64,000 nucleotides of DNA from Gremmenia infestans (taxonomy: Eukaryota > Ascomycota > Leotiomycetes > Helotiales > Hamatocanthoscyphaceae), in assembly GCA_032629725.1 (NCBI GenBank), contig JAFEVB010000037.1, positions 558,001 through 622,000 on the forward strand. The letters run 5' to 3'. Under the pieces are notes generated by a model. That model saw only the letters and a list, made by a program, of their open reading frames with translations. It made no database searches and was not told where the DNA came from. The position numbers and the translations under genes were made by a program. This document shows positions 42,377-54,159 of this stretch, piece after piece; the first letter of the stretch is position 1, and each line of letters starts with the position of its first letter.

Positions 42377-44397
42377 ATGGCGACCTTCCCGCAGTACCCA
42401 ACTCACATCAGCGACAAGTCTCCCAAATTCCAAGGAACTGCTTCAAAATGGACCAGTATTCTTGCAGAATTTGCTGGAGCTTCCTTAGAGGCAGCTTCGG
42501 AGAGTAAAACGTTGAGTGCGCTCGAAAAGCATACCGCGGGACAATTGCTTGGTGAGCTCAAAACGATATTTTACCAGAAAGTACTCTGCTGAAGCACGAT
42601 TTCTAGCTCGCGATAGGATTGCTCTTCTACGGGATCCAGGAACCCCATTTCTGGAACTTTGTGCTTTTGCGGGGCATAGGCTAGAAGACTCTTCTCCTTC
42701 GGCGAGCGTAGTTGCTGGCATTGGCGTCGTAAGGTGGGTTTATGTTTAATGCTTCCAGCCACCTTCAGCCGGGACTAATGTATCCATTTATAGTGGCATT
42801 ATATGTGTGCTTTTCGCGCACATCCCTTCGCTCCAAGGAGGAGCCTGGAACGAGTATACTGGTAAGACCCCAAAATATCAGCTTCTCTCTCCACCAGGGA
42901 AACTAACTCATAACTCATGATTGCCTCAGTCCTAAAACAGAACCGCATTACAGCTATCGCCTCGGAAAACAACCTGCCTCTGATTGCACTTGTACAATCT
43001 GTGTGTAACCCCCAACAGCCCAGAAGACACTTACTCACAAGTCGTAAACCAGGCTGGTGTCTTTCTTCCGCAGCAGTTTAAAGTCTTTCACAAAGGTGGC
43101 CAGATCTTCCGCGACCTCGCGCTTCGGTCCAAGAATAAGCAATCAAGTTGTGCGGTCGTCTTTGGCTCATCCACAGCGGGAGGTGCATATCATCCCGCTC
43201 TTTCGGATTATACAATTTTTGTTCAGGATCAGGCTCAGGTATTCCTTGGCGGCCCTCCTTTGGTGAAAATGGCTACGGGAGAGGTCATAGGTGCTGAGGA
43301 GTTGGGAGGTGCGGATATGCACTCCACTATTACCGGACTTTCAGATCAGCTTGCAGTTGATGAGTATTATTCTCTCTCTCGCTCGTTGTTCCTAGGCTTA
43401 TTTTCTACAGGTTTGATGCAATTCGGAAAGTAAAGGAATGGGTTTTTACGACTTCAGCGGCCCAGGCTCAGCTATCCCAGACTAAAATTGCTCGGGAAGC
43501 TGTCAATCCAAAATACAGTATGGAAAGCCTTTTGGGTATCATTGATCCCGATACGAGACAATCGTTGGATATGATGGAGGTCTTGTTGAGAATCGTGGAT
43601 GACTCGCGCATCGAGATTTTCAAACCCGCATATGGAAAAGGCATGATCACAGCTTGGGCATACATCCATGGTATTAAATTGACAACCTTCTATGTAGGAT
43701 TTTAGCCTGACTAACATTGCTAGGTCATTTGACTGGAATCATCGCAAATCAGACTCCGATTATCCTTCCAAACGAGGCGGATAAGGCTACGCAGTTCATC
43801 CGTCTGTGCAACCAAGGGTAAGCTGCATTAATATGTCAGAACTGCTACTACCTAGATGCTAATGAGTCCTGATGCAATAGGCGAAACCCCATTGTTTTCC
43901 TTCACAACGTAACGGGGTTCATGGTTGGGCTTAAATCAGAGCGAGCAGGTCTGATCAAGAAAGGCGCCCAACTCGTGAGCGCAGTCAGTACAAGTTCAGT
44001 GCCACATATTAGCATTATCTGTGGCGCATCTTACGGCGCTGGAAACTATGCAATGTGTGGACGGGCGTATGCTCCTCGTTTTCTATTCTCTTGGCCGACG
44101 AGCAAGTGCTCTGTCATGGGTCCAGACCAGCTGGGAGGAGTGATGGAAACAATAACACGAGGGGCTGCGGCTCGTGGTGGGCGAATGGTAGATGAGTCTG
44201 AACTGAAGGCAAAGGTCGAAAAGTTCAGCGAGCAAGTTCGAAAAGATTCGGAGTCTCTCCGGACGTCGGCACATTTGCTAGACGATGGAGTGATCGATCC
44301 TAGGGATACGAGAGATGTGTTGGGAATGTGTCTAGAAGTCGTCAAACTCGACCCAATAGAAGGCAATGTAGGCTTCCGTGGCCTTGCAAGGATCTAA
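42377..44397 (+). CDS. Biotin-dependent acyl-CoA carboxylase, beta (carboxyltransferase) subunit
   Basis: About eight exons. Introns fall near 42552-42594, 42736-42793, 42863-42929, 43004-43051, 43364-43411, 43672-43724 and 43819-43880; they restore ARFLARDRIALL, VVSGIICVLFAH, QSAGVFLPQQF, DEFDAIRKVKEW, HGHLTGII and NQGRNPIVF in frame. The carboxyltransferase fold is clear: GSSTAGGAYHPALSDYTI, GGPPLVKMATGE, GAEELGGADMHS, and in the second half NVTGFMVG, GASYGAGNYAMCGRAY and SVMGPDQLGGV. It matches methylcrotonyl-CoA carboxylase beta and transfers carboxyl from biotin on the alpha subunit to a 3-methyl-2-enoyl-CoA. No mitochondrial presequence is obvious. The C-terminus GLARI fits only the loose PTS1 pattern (small-basic-hydrophobic). 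Confidence 0.9.
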
Positions 44398-44822
44398 GGA
44401 ACCAGCTGCGGACACATCTGTAAAATATAAAAAACATACTAATCTTCTTATAAAACAATTTGCTCCACGTGTACCTCCTTTCCTTTAAGTTAATACCGTT
44501 CTGGGAAAGTTCTTGTATCCAGACGCTTTGCCTCGTTTCCATGACTGCCTCCTTTCTTTTACGCCGCGCGCAGTACTCGTAAGCCACAGTGGGTCCACCC
44601 CGTCACGTGGTAAAGCAAGTCATACGCTAAGCCGCACCGCATTCTTGGCTAGGTTCAACCTCAAATGTTTTACGGGTAATCTGGAAAGTCTTCAATCTAT
44701 CCCGGACCAAAGCGATTGGCTTAATATACCTTCCAGCATCTACAAAACATAGAAATATGCATGCTGGCGTTACCGAGATGTGATGTAGATGCATGATCTG
44801 ATGTAACCTCGGGATTTTTGAC
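44398..44822. other. Intergenic region upstream of the second cluster regulator
   Basis: No gene is seen. It contains a near-match CCGGACCA at about 44702-44709 but no perfect CGG-N-CCG site. Confidence 0.45.
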
Positions 44823-47357
44823 ATGGAAAACCAGTCCCCACCGAGCTCCATTAAGACCGAAAAGGCAGACAATACAGCATCGGGGAAACAAGCAGCATGC
44901 TTGAACTGTCGTCGGAGCAAAACTAGGTGTCTCCGTGATCCTGGGGACTTGAGATGTAAGAAATGTACTCAGACTCGGGGAGATTGCGTTGTGCCAGAAT
45001 ATCGGGTTGGCCGAAAGAAAGGAATCAAGAAGTAAATGCCATTGAATTTCAACTAGCAAGTTACTAACGTACTCAGTAAACGAGATGGACTCGAAAAGGC
45101 TGTTTATCGCATTGAGCAAGCTATCAAAAAGTCCAAGACCGATGGTAGCCAATCCGAGGATAGCGAAAATGTCCATCATCTGAAACATCTCTTGAATGAT
45201 GCAAACCACATCTTACCTGGAAGTGCTTCCGGTGGACTGGACAGGTCTTTAAGTGCACGAGGCTCTTCAAGTCAAACGTATCAATCTCCTCGGAATGATT
45301 GTTTTGTGCCCCCTAAGTCGGAGGCAATACCAGATCATAATTCGGATGATCAATTCGCTGTTGACGATGCGGAGAATCCTCTTCAACTACTCGCCAGGGC
45401 ATCAGATCTTTCTGTTCCGTCGAGTGCCCCCACTACCTCTAATTTCTCTCGAGGTCAACGTGGCCATTCGAGAGATCAAGATCTTGAGGCTTTCTTTGGG
45501 CCATTCCACCCTAGCTTAGATATCGGGCAAGATATCGACCCAATTGAGATGGGCATTGTGACAGAGGACGAATCAGCCGGGTTATTTTCATAGTAAGAAT
45601 ATATCTTCTTCATTCTGCTTCACGCTGACTCTATCAAGCTTCTACGAGAATCTATCACATACCAGATGGGGACTCGACCCCTTGTTACATACCCCTCGTT
45701 TCGTCCAACAACGATCTGCATTTCTCTTCACGTCCATTCTAGCTGCCTCAGCTCTATTCATTCCAACGGCTGGCGCTCTCTTTAAACGTCTGTCAATACA
45801 TTGCAAGTACCTCTCGCGCAAGATTATTGCAAGCCGGAATCGATCGCCAGAAATCGTGTTAGCATACATGATCAATATCCCATGGATGACTCCCGGAAAA
45901 CATTGGTCCGATGATGAGACATGCTCGTATATGGCCATGGCTCTCACAATCGCGCTGGATATTTTTCTAGATAAACTCATTGTTCCTTCCCCTAGCGATC
46001 CACATGGGAATTTCCAGGCGGGTAGAGCCCAGTCGGATTGCATTACTGCCAAGAAGGCGCTGGAATTGGATGGGTTCGGGGATGTGGATCCGCGTTCGGA
46101 CTTTGGGAAGAGGCTACTTCGAAGAAGAGAGAGGATCTGGCTTGCTTTGTTTGTGCTTGATAGAGGGTAAGATCACGTGTGGCTTCCGGCCGGATTACGC
46201 TGACATGTATAGTGTATGTCTCGCCAGAGGAAGGAGTTTCATTGTTCCCGTCACGCCCCTCATCGAGATTTGTGATGATTGGCATCGGTGCCAAGTTTCG
46301 GATGGTTGGGATGGGTCCATCGTATCTTCCGCAATATTACGGAGAGATCTTGTAAAGTCGACATATTCATTATGATGTTTACTTGCTAACATGACCGAGG
46401 TCGACCTTATATCTGAAGTTAAAAGAAGCTGCGACAGCAACCGCACGCAAAATGTAAACGGAGAAATGATTGTTCAGTCGTAAGCCCCCATCCAGCCACT
46501 CTCTCGCCTTTCCTGACAATTTTGGCAGGCTCCAGCAAATGATTGATAATTTCTTTGACCGGTGGTACACAACCTGGACCTTCACCATCGGCGGCACTAA
46601 AGGTAGTCAATTTCATCCTCCAAATGCGCCTATCCTAATGGATTATACAGGCAACTCCATACCACCCTACGTAGAGATCCTCGTTACGCACGGGCGTCTC
46701 TCAATCTACAGCTCAGTCATAAACCACCCCACCGCCCCCGTCGAAGTAAAGCGCTTCTTCCGCGCCGCCGGCCTCTCATCATCCCTCAACGTCATGCGCG
46801 CAGCAGTCCAAGGCGAGTCTCGTCTGAAGTCGATGCCGAACAATACCTGCATTATGATATCCTTCGCAGCATGTTTTGCAATCTACCTGAGCGCCAAAGG
46901 AAACGGGACGACCGGGCTGGCGACGAGTATCAAGATACTGATCGAGGAAAGCGCCGGCGTACTAGAAAGGATCGGCGGCATAACACCACATAGAAATGGA
47001 ACAAGCCGACTGTATGGACGGCATTTGAGGGATGTGGTAGGAAGCGAATTAAGTAAAGTCGATGGAGCGCAAAGTGCTCTAACGCTACCTCCACCTCAAG
47101 TCACTCGGCAGCCATACCCAAGTGTAGAACAAAGCTCGCAGCTTCCCCCACATACACAAGCGCAGATTTATCAACGATCAATAGAGGTCCCTCCCATGCA
47201 GATGCAGTTCTCGGCCATGTCAGACGATCAGATCAACGAGGCGATCAACAATGCCGGGGCGGAGTTGGATATGAGTCTGTCGAACTTTCAGATGGATGAT
47301 AGGACGGGGTTGGATTGGTTGAATTGGTTTAATATGGATGTCAATAGCGGAATATGA
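44823..47357 (+). CDS. Zn2Cys6 transcription factor
   Basis: The zinc cluster CLNCRRSKTRCLRDPGDLRC-KKC lies at residues ~30-55 of the first exon, followed by a basic linker (RVGRKKGIKK). Introns near 45033-45075, 45592-45638, 46168-46213, 46352-46412 and about 46453-46497 join a long regulator of the Fungal_trans type (YFYENLSHTRWGLDPLLHT, ERIWLALFVLDRGVCLARGR, RRDLLKEAATATARK). The intron before HSLAFPDNF is the least certain. It ends with an acidic, Trp-containing tail (DDRTGLDWLNWFNMD) typical of activation regions. It flanks the catabolic island on the right and is the second candidate regulator. Confidence 0.82.
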
Positions 47358-47450
47358 TGATATAAATTTGAAAGTTTACTCATAAGCAAGATTTTCTAAC
47401 TATTGTCATGTTTCAACCTGTCCAGTCATCCCCTTACTGCTCATATCTTT

Positions 47451-47743
47451 CTACTCCACGAAAAGTGCCCAAACGGCAATCGCGAGCACACTATTCGAAT
47501 TGTCCGTATGATCATGACCCGTCCCCACCAGCGCAACATACCAAATGAATAACAAAGCCAGCAACCCAAACATCCCTCCCTTTGTTTTCTGCATTTATCT
47601 TCCATCATGCCATGATATCAGCATATACTCAACAACACCCAGCTATAAGAACACAAGCAAGTAAACCCCAACCTCAGTAAACCCACCCTCGGTACATAAA
47701 GCGCGAGTCTCGCGATCGTCAATTGAGCCGATCGAATACGCAT
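47451..47743 (-). CDS. Small membrane protein, 64 residues (unrecognised)
   Basis: Two exons (47687-47743, 47451-47588) join in phase across a 98-bp intron with donor GTGGGT and acceptor TGCAG. The product starts MRIRSAQLTIARLALYVPR and contains one strong membrane span (MFGLLALLFIWYVALVG) and a second weaker hydrophobic end (SVLAIAVWALFVE). Charge balance places the basic N-terminus in the cytosol. I do not recognise the family. Support comes from the clean splice, the hydrophobic organisation and its place in an otherwise empty region; it could still be fortuitous. Confidence 0.42.
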
Positions 47744-50150
47744 ATCCAAAAAGCCTAGCTTCAAATATCAACCAAGCAGCTGAGCCCTTCTACAGTAACA
47801 TTAATTCGCACACCCTACCTACATCTACCCCATCTCTTTCCATATTTATATAACACTCTGTAATAACAAGTCCATAGCAAGCTATCTACAGTACAATCCT
47901 TCGAAGAAGGCAACACATAGGATCGTCCGACTTGCCTTAATTTTCTCACGATCAGTCCCGAAATAAAAAGCAAACCTTATTCTCGCATGGTTTAGACATA
48001 AACACACTTTCCTAAACAATTGAGAAGAATCCTTATTGGGAATATCTTAGTTCGATCCTCATAATGCAGTCAAACATAAAACAAATTTCGTTAACTCGTT
48101 AGTTGATAAATACATGTTAACACAGTAAACGTAAAGAAGTCTAGTTTCTATTCGTGATCAACAATCCTCGTACTTACCCAGCCAGCTAGCGTAGGGTAGA
48201 GAAAGATATTAACGAAGCTACTGCTCTGGAGTCGAGGAGCAGCACATGAGGTGGCTGATGAGAGATGTCTGCGATCCGGAATGATAGGAATCTATATTTA
48301 ACCTTTTGAGTGTTTGTTATATACCTACCTACTCACAACAGAACTGATACAACGGTGCCGGATAGATTGATAATTCCCCACACCGTTGAATTATAAGGTG
48401 TTAAATTAGGCTTAAGCTACATGTGATTTGCCTTGATACTCGATCGTAAGTGTATAAATAACAGAATTGGCGGAGATGTTTTTGCCTTGCCTGTTAGTGG
48501 CAGAGGGAAGAAATTCGCAAGCTCGAGCTTGGAGTAGATGTGAAGTGAGGTGAGACAAGACAACACCCCTTAGCTTATGCACACTGAGCTACTCGATCGC
48601 TTGCGCAGATGAGATCAAGACAGAGCCCGGGGTAGTTTGAATAAGCAAAGGAAAGGAGGAACGCAACGCATCCTTCTAATTCAATTAAGTACAGTCAATA
48701 AAATCTTCACTATCAAACAACAAACTATCCACGGTCATGAGATATGCCAGCGCTGCACGAGAATCATCTTTATTCCTATGCATTCACTCATCTATTTACA
48801 TATATACACACTATATAAAATATTCCAGATTCATACTTACCTACCTACCTACCTACTAATACCATATTAACCCTTAAATAAACTCCTTAGAAAAACAGTT
48901 GAACAACCGCACCACCAGACATCCCAGCCTAGCTTTTCTCTATCCCATTTGGCTTTAATAAGCTATATCAGGTTGAATGAAGCAGGCATATATATATATA
49001 TATATATATATATCTCTCTCTCTCTCTCGTAAACCCAAACCCGCAAATTTTGATCATAATTAAGATTTACAGAAATGCAGAAATACAATAAGCAAATCTA
49101 TAGAGATGGGATGGGATGGGTCATGGTATAAGATGAAATAAGATGAGATTTTTCGTAGTAATGAAACGCAAATAAACACTTTTCGTATCGTAATCTTATA
49201 AAACCCAACTCACTTCTACTCCTAAACCTTCACAGTAGTCCCCCATTTCGAGATCGAAGCTTTAGCTCGATTGTTTGCCGCAGCCGCGGCTGCTGGGGAG
49301 GGGGTTGGTGAAGCGACCTAAGGTAGGTCTTGCCGTATGCCACATGCCACAGTCCATATTCCCTCACTCCAGCTCCTACTCGCACTTCAAAACCGTTACA
49401 CGTTTCTACTAGATGTATGTATTTAATTTGTCGTCAAAAGATGAAGAACAGGAGCTTTTATATATGCTCTGCTGTGGCTATGCATTATATTTGGATACTA
49501 TACGGAGTATGCATTTAAGCTGCTTGAATTGCGAGGCTAGAGGATTATGTGATGGATGCTACGTACAATAATGGGTACGCTTTTTATACATATTTATGGG
49601 GAAAGGTTTGAGTGAGTAGAGTAGAGTAGTGGGTGGTATATATTTCTTATTCTACATAGCCAAGTTTCTAAATTTCCAACCTTCAGATTCCGGGTTTTAA
49701 AGGCGGGCAGCCACTGCACGGGTATCCAAAAGTCCGCAGTTCTAGCTGTCTCCATCGATTGTCATTACACCTATGCTGCTCGTATACTAGGACTTGCGGT
49801 TCAAGCGGATGGCAGAATATTGTACCACGGGCTTCGATCGGCTCTGGGGATACCTGCTGGCTGGCTAGGAAGGAGAAACTCGAGATGAGGATCTGTCGAC
49901 TTGCTCAACTCGGCATCGGCATCTATACTTCTGAGAACAGCGGAATGTTTAGTTTCAGTAGGATGTTTGGTGGCTCTTTGGATAGATGTCATACGTGGAA
50001 GGAAGTGGATGAGATATGATGGTTGTTCCTTTCAGAAGCAGAAGCCAATCAAATTGCGGAGACCTTCGAGTCGGTCAGCTCCTTTGATGACACTACGCGT
50101 GCTTCGCCCATGCTGCCTCGGAAAAACTTCGACATCTTGCGTGAATCGCC
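47744..50150. other. Long intergenic region, simple repeats, no supported gene
   Basis: About 2.4 kb between the small membrane protein and the 3' end of the large regulator. Short open frames lack splice or family support. It contains an AT/CT microsatellite (48988-49028), ACCT units near 48838-48857, and TACGGAGTA at 49501-49509. The left part could hold the 5' leader of the small gene. Confidence 0.5.
48988..49028. repeat. (AT)n(CT)n compound microsatellite
   Basis: An uninterrupted AT run of 26 bp passes directly into a CT run of about 16 bp. Confidence 0.9.
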
Positions 50151-52703
50151 TCATCCCATACCATGGTGACCATTATGCGGATACGGCGGGTTAGGAAGAA
50201 CTTGTCCGGCCCCCCTCTGTTGCTGAGCGAAAGGCGTATCAATGGCACCCCAATGCGTATAAGCCGCACCTGGCGGCGGTGGTACCATGAGGTTATTATC
50301 AATGCTCGGTGGAACATTATTATACGCATTCCCGAAAGCCATGGCCGGTTCTCGGAAAGGCGTAGTGGTAACGGGTGCAACATAACCATCCGCGCCAAAA
50401 AAATCTTTTAGATCCCACGGGAGATCAACAGGGGCTCTTTGGAACCACGAGTCGAGTGCATTTACAGCTCCAGGTTGTGTTACTTGGGCGCCATAGTCAA
50501 AGGTAAATGTCGTGGAGTGCTGCTCCATGTATTGTCTAAACTCTTCAGCTTTCTCATGCTGCTCAGATCGAGCGTCAAAAATGCCGACGATTTTCGCCAT
50601 CTGTAATGCGACTTGAGTCAAGATTGTAAAAGTGGGACATATCTTGACGTTTTCGAGAGCACCCATGACATCACGAACTATCTGTTTGCGAGCCAGATCC
50701 TCGTCGTTGTCTTTCTGGTCCCACGGCCGAGCGAAGAAATCTAATGCCAGTAGGAAAATTGATATAAAGACGTAATATCCGTCTAACCATGCCACACCAT
50801 CAAAACTCCCATCTACCAAAAGTTGGTGGAGAAGTCTCGCGGCTGATTCGGAAAAATTACTGCAGGCGCAGCTCAGTCGCATTTCATCCTTGTCGAGTTC
50901 CTGAGAGCGTACATGCCTTCCTAGGTGGCGAGCTAATTGTAATCCAACCTTTCGCAACATGAAAGGTCGCGTAACAAGGGATTGCGCGTGGTGGAGTTGG
51001 ACGTGTAAGAGAATAACAGCGCGGCGATGTTTTGGCAACGGAGAGAGATTATCTATGCGCAACTGCTGTGGAAGGCTATTGTGCCAGGTATCGAGGTCGA
51101 GTAGAAACTGAATTGCCATTTGGGCTTTGGGAGAGTCGCCGCGATCCATAGGACCGCTTGAGACGGCATATATTTTGCGTCTGATCTCCGAAAGGAGCTT
51201 GACCAAACGCACCAAATGTTCCATATACCCAGGTGGTACCGACTCCCCACCATCCAACAAGATTTCGTCCGGAAAGCTGACATTGACTTCTGCTTCCTCA
51301 ATTGCACATGGTCTACCAAGAATGGCGCATTGGTATTGCTCAAACACGTATGCTGTCCACCAGACGCGTTTCCGAACTTCCTTTTCCAAGTCGTTAAACC
51401 CAATAGACGTCCCCTCGCGATGCATGCCTAGAGCCATAGCCATTCGCGAAGCACAGCCCAGTAGCATGAAAGCGCTGTTTCGCTCAGTGCAATGGTGCTG
51501 GTAAAGTTGAAGAAGTAAAAGCGCTTGTACATTGATCAGTGTAGTGGCACTGATAAGTTGGTGCATCCTCGACTGAACAAGGTCCAGGTAATGATGCTGG
51601 ATTTGCTTAGATTGAAACGTATCTTCGTTTTCAAGTGCCTGGGCTCCAAATACTAACATCATGAACAAACAGCAGATCCATCCTGGTTCTGTGTCCCGCA
51701 TTAGAATGTGGGGTTGATTCCACATCAATTCATAGCGGGTTTGAAAGGTCGGTTGGTGGAATAGAAGATAGTTCGGATGAACGTGGTTGAAAAAGGCTCC
51801 AACAAAAGTATCTGTAACCTCTTTTGTAGGGAGAAAAGATAGCGTGGTGGCTCTTTTCGACCGGCTGGTACTGGAAGGTAGTCTCATGGACCCGGATGGG
51901 AGCTGACGACGATTGACAGCCTTTCCGGTACTGCTAGACTCGCTCATTTGTCGGTCAAAATTTCCATCAGAAGAGTCTTCGCTCTCTTCTTTTACAATAG
52001 GGTCAAGTGCTTTGCTCCAAGTTGAGCCAGCAAACTCGCGGGCAACCTTGGACCGTTCATCATCGGGTTGAATGTTTTTTAAAGCTACATTGAACTCTGC
52101 AACCATCTTCCGCACTGTGAGAACGAAGCCAAAGGATGAGGATGGCCCAATGTAGTGAGATTTTCCGTTATGTCCCTGCGGCATGGGAACAAGCTTCTCC
52201 TCAACAGACATGGTGGGGGTTCCATCACGCTGATTTAGTCCTTCCGACTCTTTGGATGGCACGGATGGAGACTCGGCATCCCCAACAGACTGGGGAGAAA
52301 GCGTGGTAGGCTTTGGTGGGTTGCTAAATACCTCTTCAGCAACATCCTGCTCGTTGAATGCAGGCAGCTCGATATTATGAGCCTTGGCAATATTGTAGAG
52401 TTCTTCGATATCGTTGGTATCTCTACTTGGAAATAACCCCTTGATCAAAGTATCCAAAGCGCGATAACGAACGCTGAGAGTCTCGACGCTCCCGTATATT
52501 CGGGTCTTGCGGGGCAGGGTGGATTCGCATTTTGCCCCCACTTCCAAGCAACTTTGACATGTCTCTTGTGTATCTGTGCCACTTGAACGGGAGCAGCGAA
52601 TTCTCCTCTTCTTGCAACGGTCACAGCTGACCAGAGCTCTCCGACGAAGGTGGTCTGGGATCCGAGGTTTGCCCAACTTTTTTACCTTTGCTGAATGATC
52701 CAT
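50151..52703 (-). CDS. Large Zn2Cys6 transcription factor with Fungal_trans domain
   Basis: A single uninterrupted exon of 850 residues. The zinc cluster SCDRCKKRRIRCSR-SSGT-CQSCLEVGAKC lies at residues ~26-58; the spacing between the third and fourth Cys is longer than usual because of an inserted SSGTDTQET loop. A linker and probable dimerisation helix follow (SVRYRALDTLIKGLFPSRD). The Fungal_trans domain spans about residues 300-640 (HPNYLLFHQPTFQTRYE, RKRVWWTAYVFEQYQCAILGRP). The C-terminus is Pro/Gly/Asn-rich. It is intronless, unlike the other two regulators here. Its target is unknown. It lies between the island and the MFS/SCOT genes, so a role in the same network is possible but unproven. 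Confidence 0.92.
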   Translation of the reverse strand: MDHSAKVKKLGKPRIPDHLRRRALVSCDRCKKRRIRCSRSSGTDTQETCQSCLEVGAKCESTLPRKTRIYGSVETLSVRYRALDTLIKGLFPSRDTNDIEELYNIAKAHNIELPAFNEQDVAEEVFSNPPKPTTLSPQSVGDAESPSVPSKESEGLNQRDGTPTMSVEEKLVPMPQGHNGKSHYIGPSSSFGFVLTVRKMVAEFNVALKNIQPDDERSKVAREFAGSTWSKALDPIVKEESEDSSDGNFDRQMSESSSTGKAVNRRQLPSGSMRLPSSTSRSKRATTLSFLPTKEVTDTFVGAFFNHVHPNYLLFHQPTFQTRYELMWNQPHILMRDTEPGWICCLFMMLVFGAQALENEDTFQSKQIQHHYLDLVQSRMHQLISATTLINVQALLLLQLYQHHCTERNSAFMLLGCASRMAMALGMHREGTSIGFNDLEKEVRKRVWWTAYVFEQYQCAILGRPCAIEEAEVNVSFPDEILLDGGESVPPGYMEHLVRLVKLLSEIRRKIYAVSSGPMDRGDSPKAQMAIQFLLDLDTWHNSLPQQLRIDNLSPLPKHRRAVILLHVQLHHAQSLVTRPFMLRKVGLQLARHLGRHVRSQELDKDEMRLSCACSNFSESAARLLHQLLVDGSFDGVAWLDGYYVFISIFLLALDFFARPWDQKDNDEDLARKQIVRDVMGALENVKICPTFTILTQVALQMAKIVGIFDARSEQHEKAEEFRQYMEQHSTTFTFDYGAQVTQPGAVNALDSWFQRAPVDLPWDLKDFFGADGYVAPVTTTPFREPAMAFGNAYNNVPPSIDNNLMVPPPPGAAYTHWGAIDTPFAQQQRGAGQVLPNPPYPHNGHHGMG

Positions 52704-53265
52704 TCTGATTGGTGTACGAGGATGACCTCAAGACTATCAGCGCCACCACACGTGCCACCGTGCAGTACAGTACAATACCGGTGGACCGGGAATGGCAAGA
52801 ATGTATAGTCTCAGATGCACATAAGTAGTCATGTGCGGTGATGAGGACTGGGATTCTGTTAAAGATTAATGATCAATAACAAAGGCTGGCGTTACGGCGA
52901 AAAAATACGTCGAAGCGGAAGCTGAAGTTACTTGGCGCTATGGAGAGATGGAGGGAGTGGAGTGGCTAGCGGCAAGGGAGAGATAGAGGGAGGCCTCTTC
53001 GGTCTTTGACTCCTTGACGACGGAGTATGACGAAGAAGGGTGTTGATGCAAGAGATACCTTATTACCTCAGGTGATGAATAATTTAATAATTCCATATAC
53101 TTTAGCATATAAACACCGCATGTACCGTGACGCGCAAGCATATGTGGTGAGCAGCGGGTATTACCAGGTACCCGGGGTATGATTATGTAGGTAGGTGTTG
53201 CTGACTGAAAGGATTTTATTGTTTCGATTGCGATACTCCAACTCTATACATAAAATACGCTACCA

Positions 53266-53285
53266 TAATAATAATAATAATAATA
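53266..53285. repeat. (TAA)n microsatellite
   Basis: About six uninterrupted ATA/TAA units. Confidence 0.85.
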
Positions 53286-53536
53286 GCATACAAGACTAGA
53301 AGTGTTAAAGATGTTTTCACACGACTCCATTACAAGACGACACTATCATAAAGAAATTATAAAATACAGAAGCTGGCGCATAGACTCGGCCTGGCCATGT
53401 TCAGCTATTCACGCTAGGTTGTTAACTCTACACTGCGTCAGCAGCCGACGCTCTGGGCTGACAACGGCCTACCTAGTATTCTTAGTGTCGGTGAATCCCT
53501 CAGGGGTGTGTGCAGGGCAGGTAGGTACAGTAGGTG

Positions 53537-53569
53537 TAGGGTAGGGTAGGGTAGGGTAGGGTAGGTAGG
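53537..53569 (+). repeat. (GGGTA)5 telomere-like G-rich array
   Basis: Five GGG blocks spaced by TA (53539-53561), continuing into two GGTA units. The unit is 5 bp, so it is not a canonical TTAGGG telomere tract, but it has the pattern of a G-quadruplex. Confidence 0.85.
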
Positions 53570-53904
53570 AATAGTCTGGCCAGGTGCACTTTTCTTCCAT
53601 CTACTTCAAGTCGTATCCGAGCATAAGATGCCAGAGATATAGCTTCTCCAGGGTACTGTATTCCTTTCCTTTCTTAGAGGTGTCATCACGAGTCATGCGC
53701 TTTCCTTCTCGTACTGTAACCCCGGACCAGGGAAAGGATTCTTTACCAGTTTACGGTATCAAGAGGTCATTATGAGGTATGCAATTACGATAACCATCAC
53801 CAAAACTATTCATAGGCACCAGGTAAGTCCCGTTTTCTGGACAGTGGCACAGTCACAGTGCACATATCCCATGAGGGGTTCCTAGACCGGTGTCCCGAAT
53901 CAAG

Positions 53905-53958
53905 GGCTCTTGGCTCTTGGCTCTTGGCTCTTGGCTTGGGGCTTGGGGCTTGGGCTTG
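53905..53958 (+). repeat. GGCTCTT / GGCTTGGG tandem repeat
   Basis: About four 7-bp GGCTCTT units pass into GGCTTGG-type units, forming a short minisatellite. Confidence 0.8.
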
Positions 53959-54159
53959 CTTAGGCTGGCTAGATACCATGGCACCTTTTTACTTCTGGGG
54001 ATCATGGAAGATCTTGCAGAGGTTCTAATAATCATGCCCACGCCCCACGGCAAACGCCTCAGTACGCGTCCCGTCCCTACTTTAAATAATCCACCCCCAC
54101 AGTCATCCTACGAGTACCTACGAGTACCGACTCCATGCTGATCATTCGAGCACGGGAAC

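Larger units (their letters stand above)
52704..54159. other. Divergent promoter region with several repeats
   Basis: It separates the large regulator (-) from the DHA1 transporter (+). It holds a TAA microsatellite, a GGGTA array, a GGCTCTT/GGCTTGGG tandem and a near-match CCGGACCA at about 53717-53724. No gene is supported. Confidence 0.5.

Noticed and set aside
48052..48062. TTCGATCC-like tRNA T-loop
   Set aside because: No matching acceptor stem, A box or anticodon arm could be found around it.
53537..53569. Internal telomere tract
   Set aside because: The unit is GGGTA (5 bp), not TTAGGG, and only about five units long.
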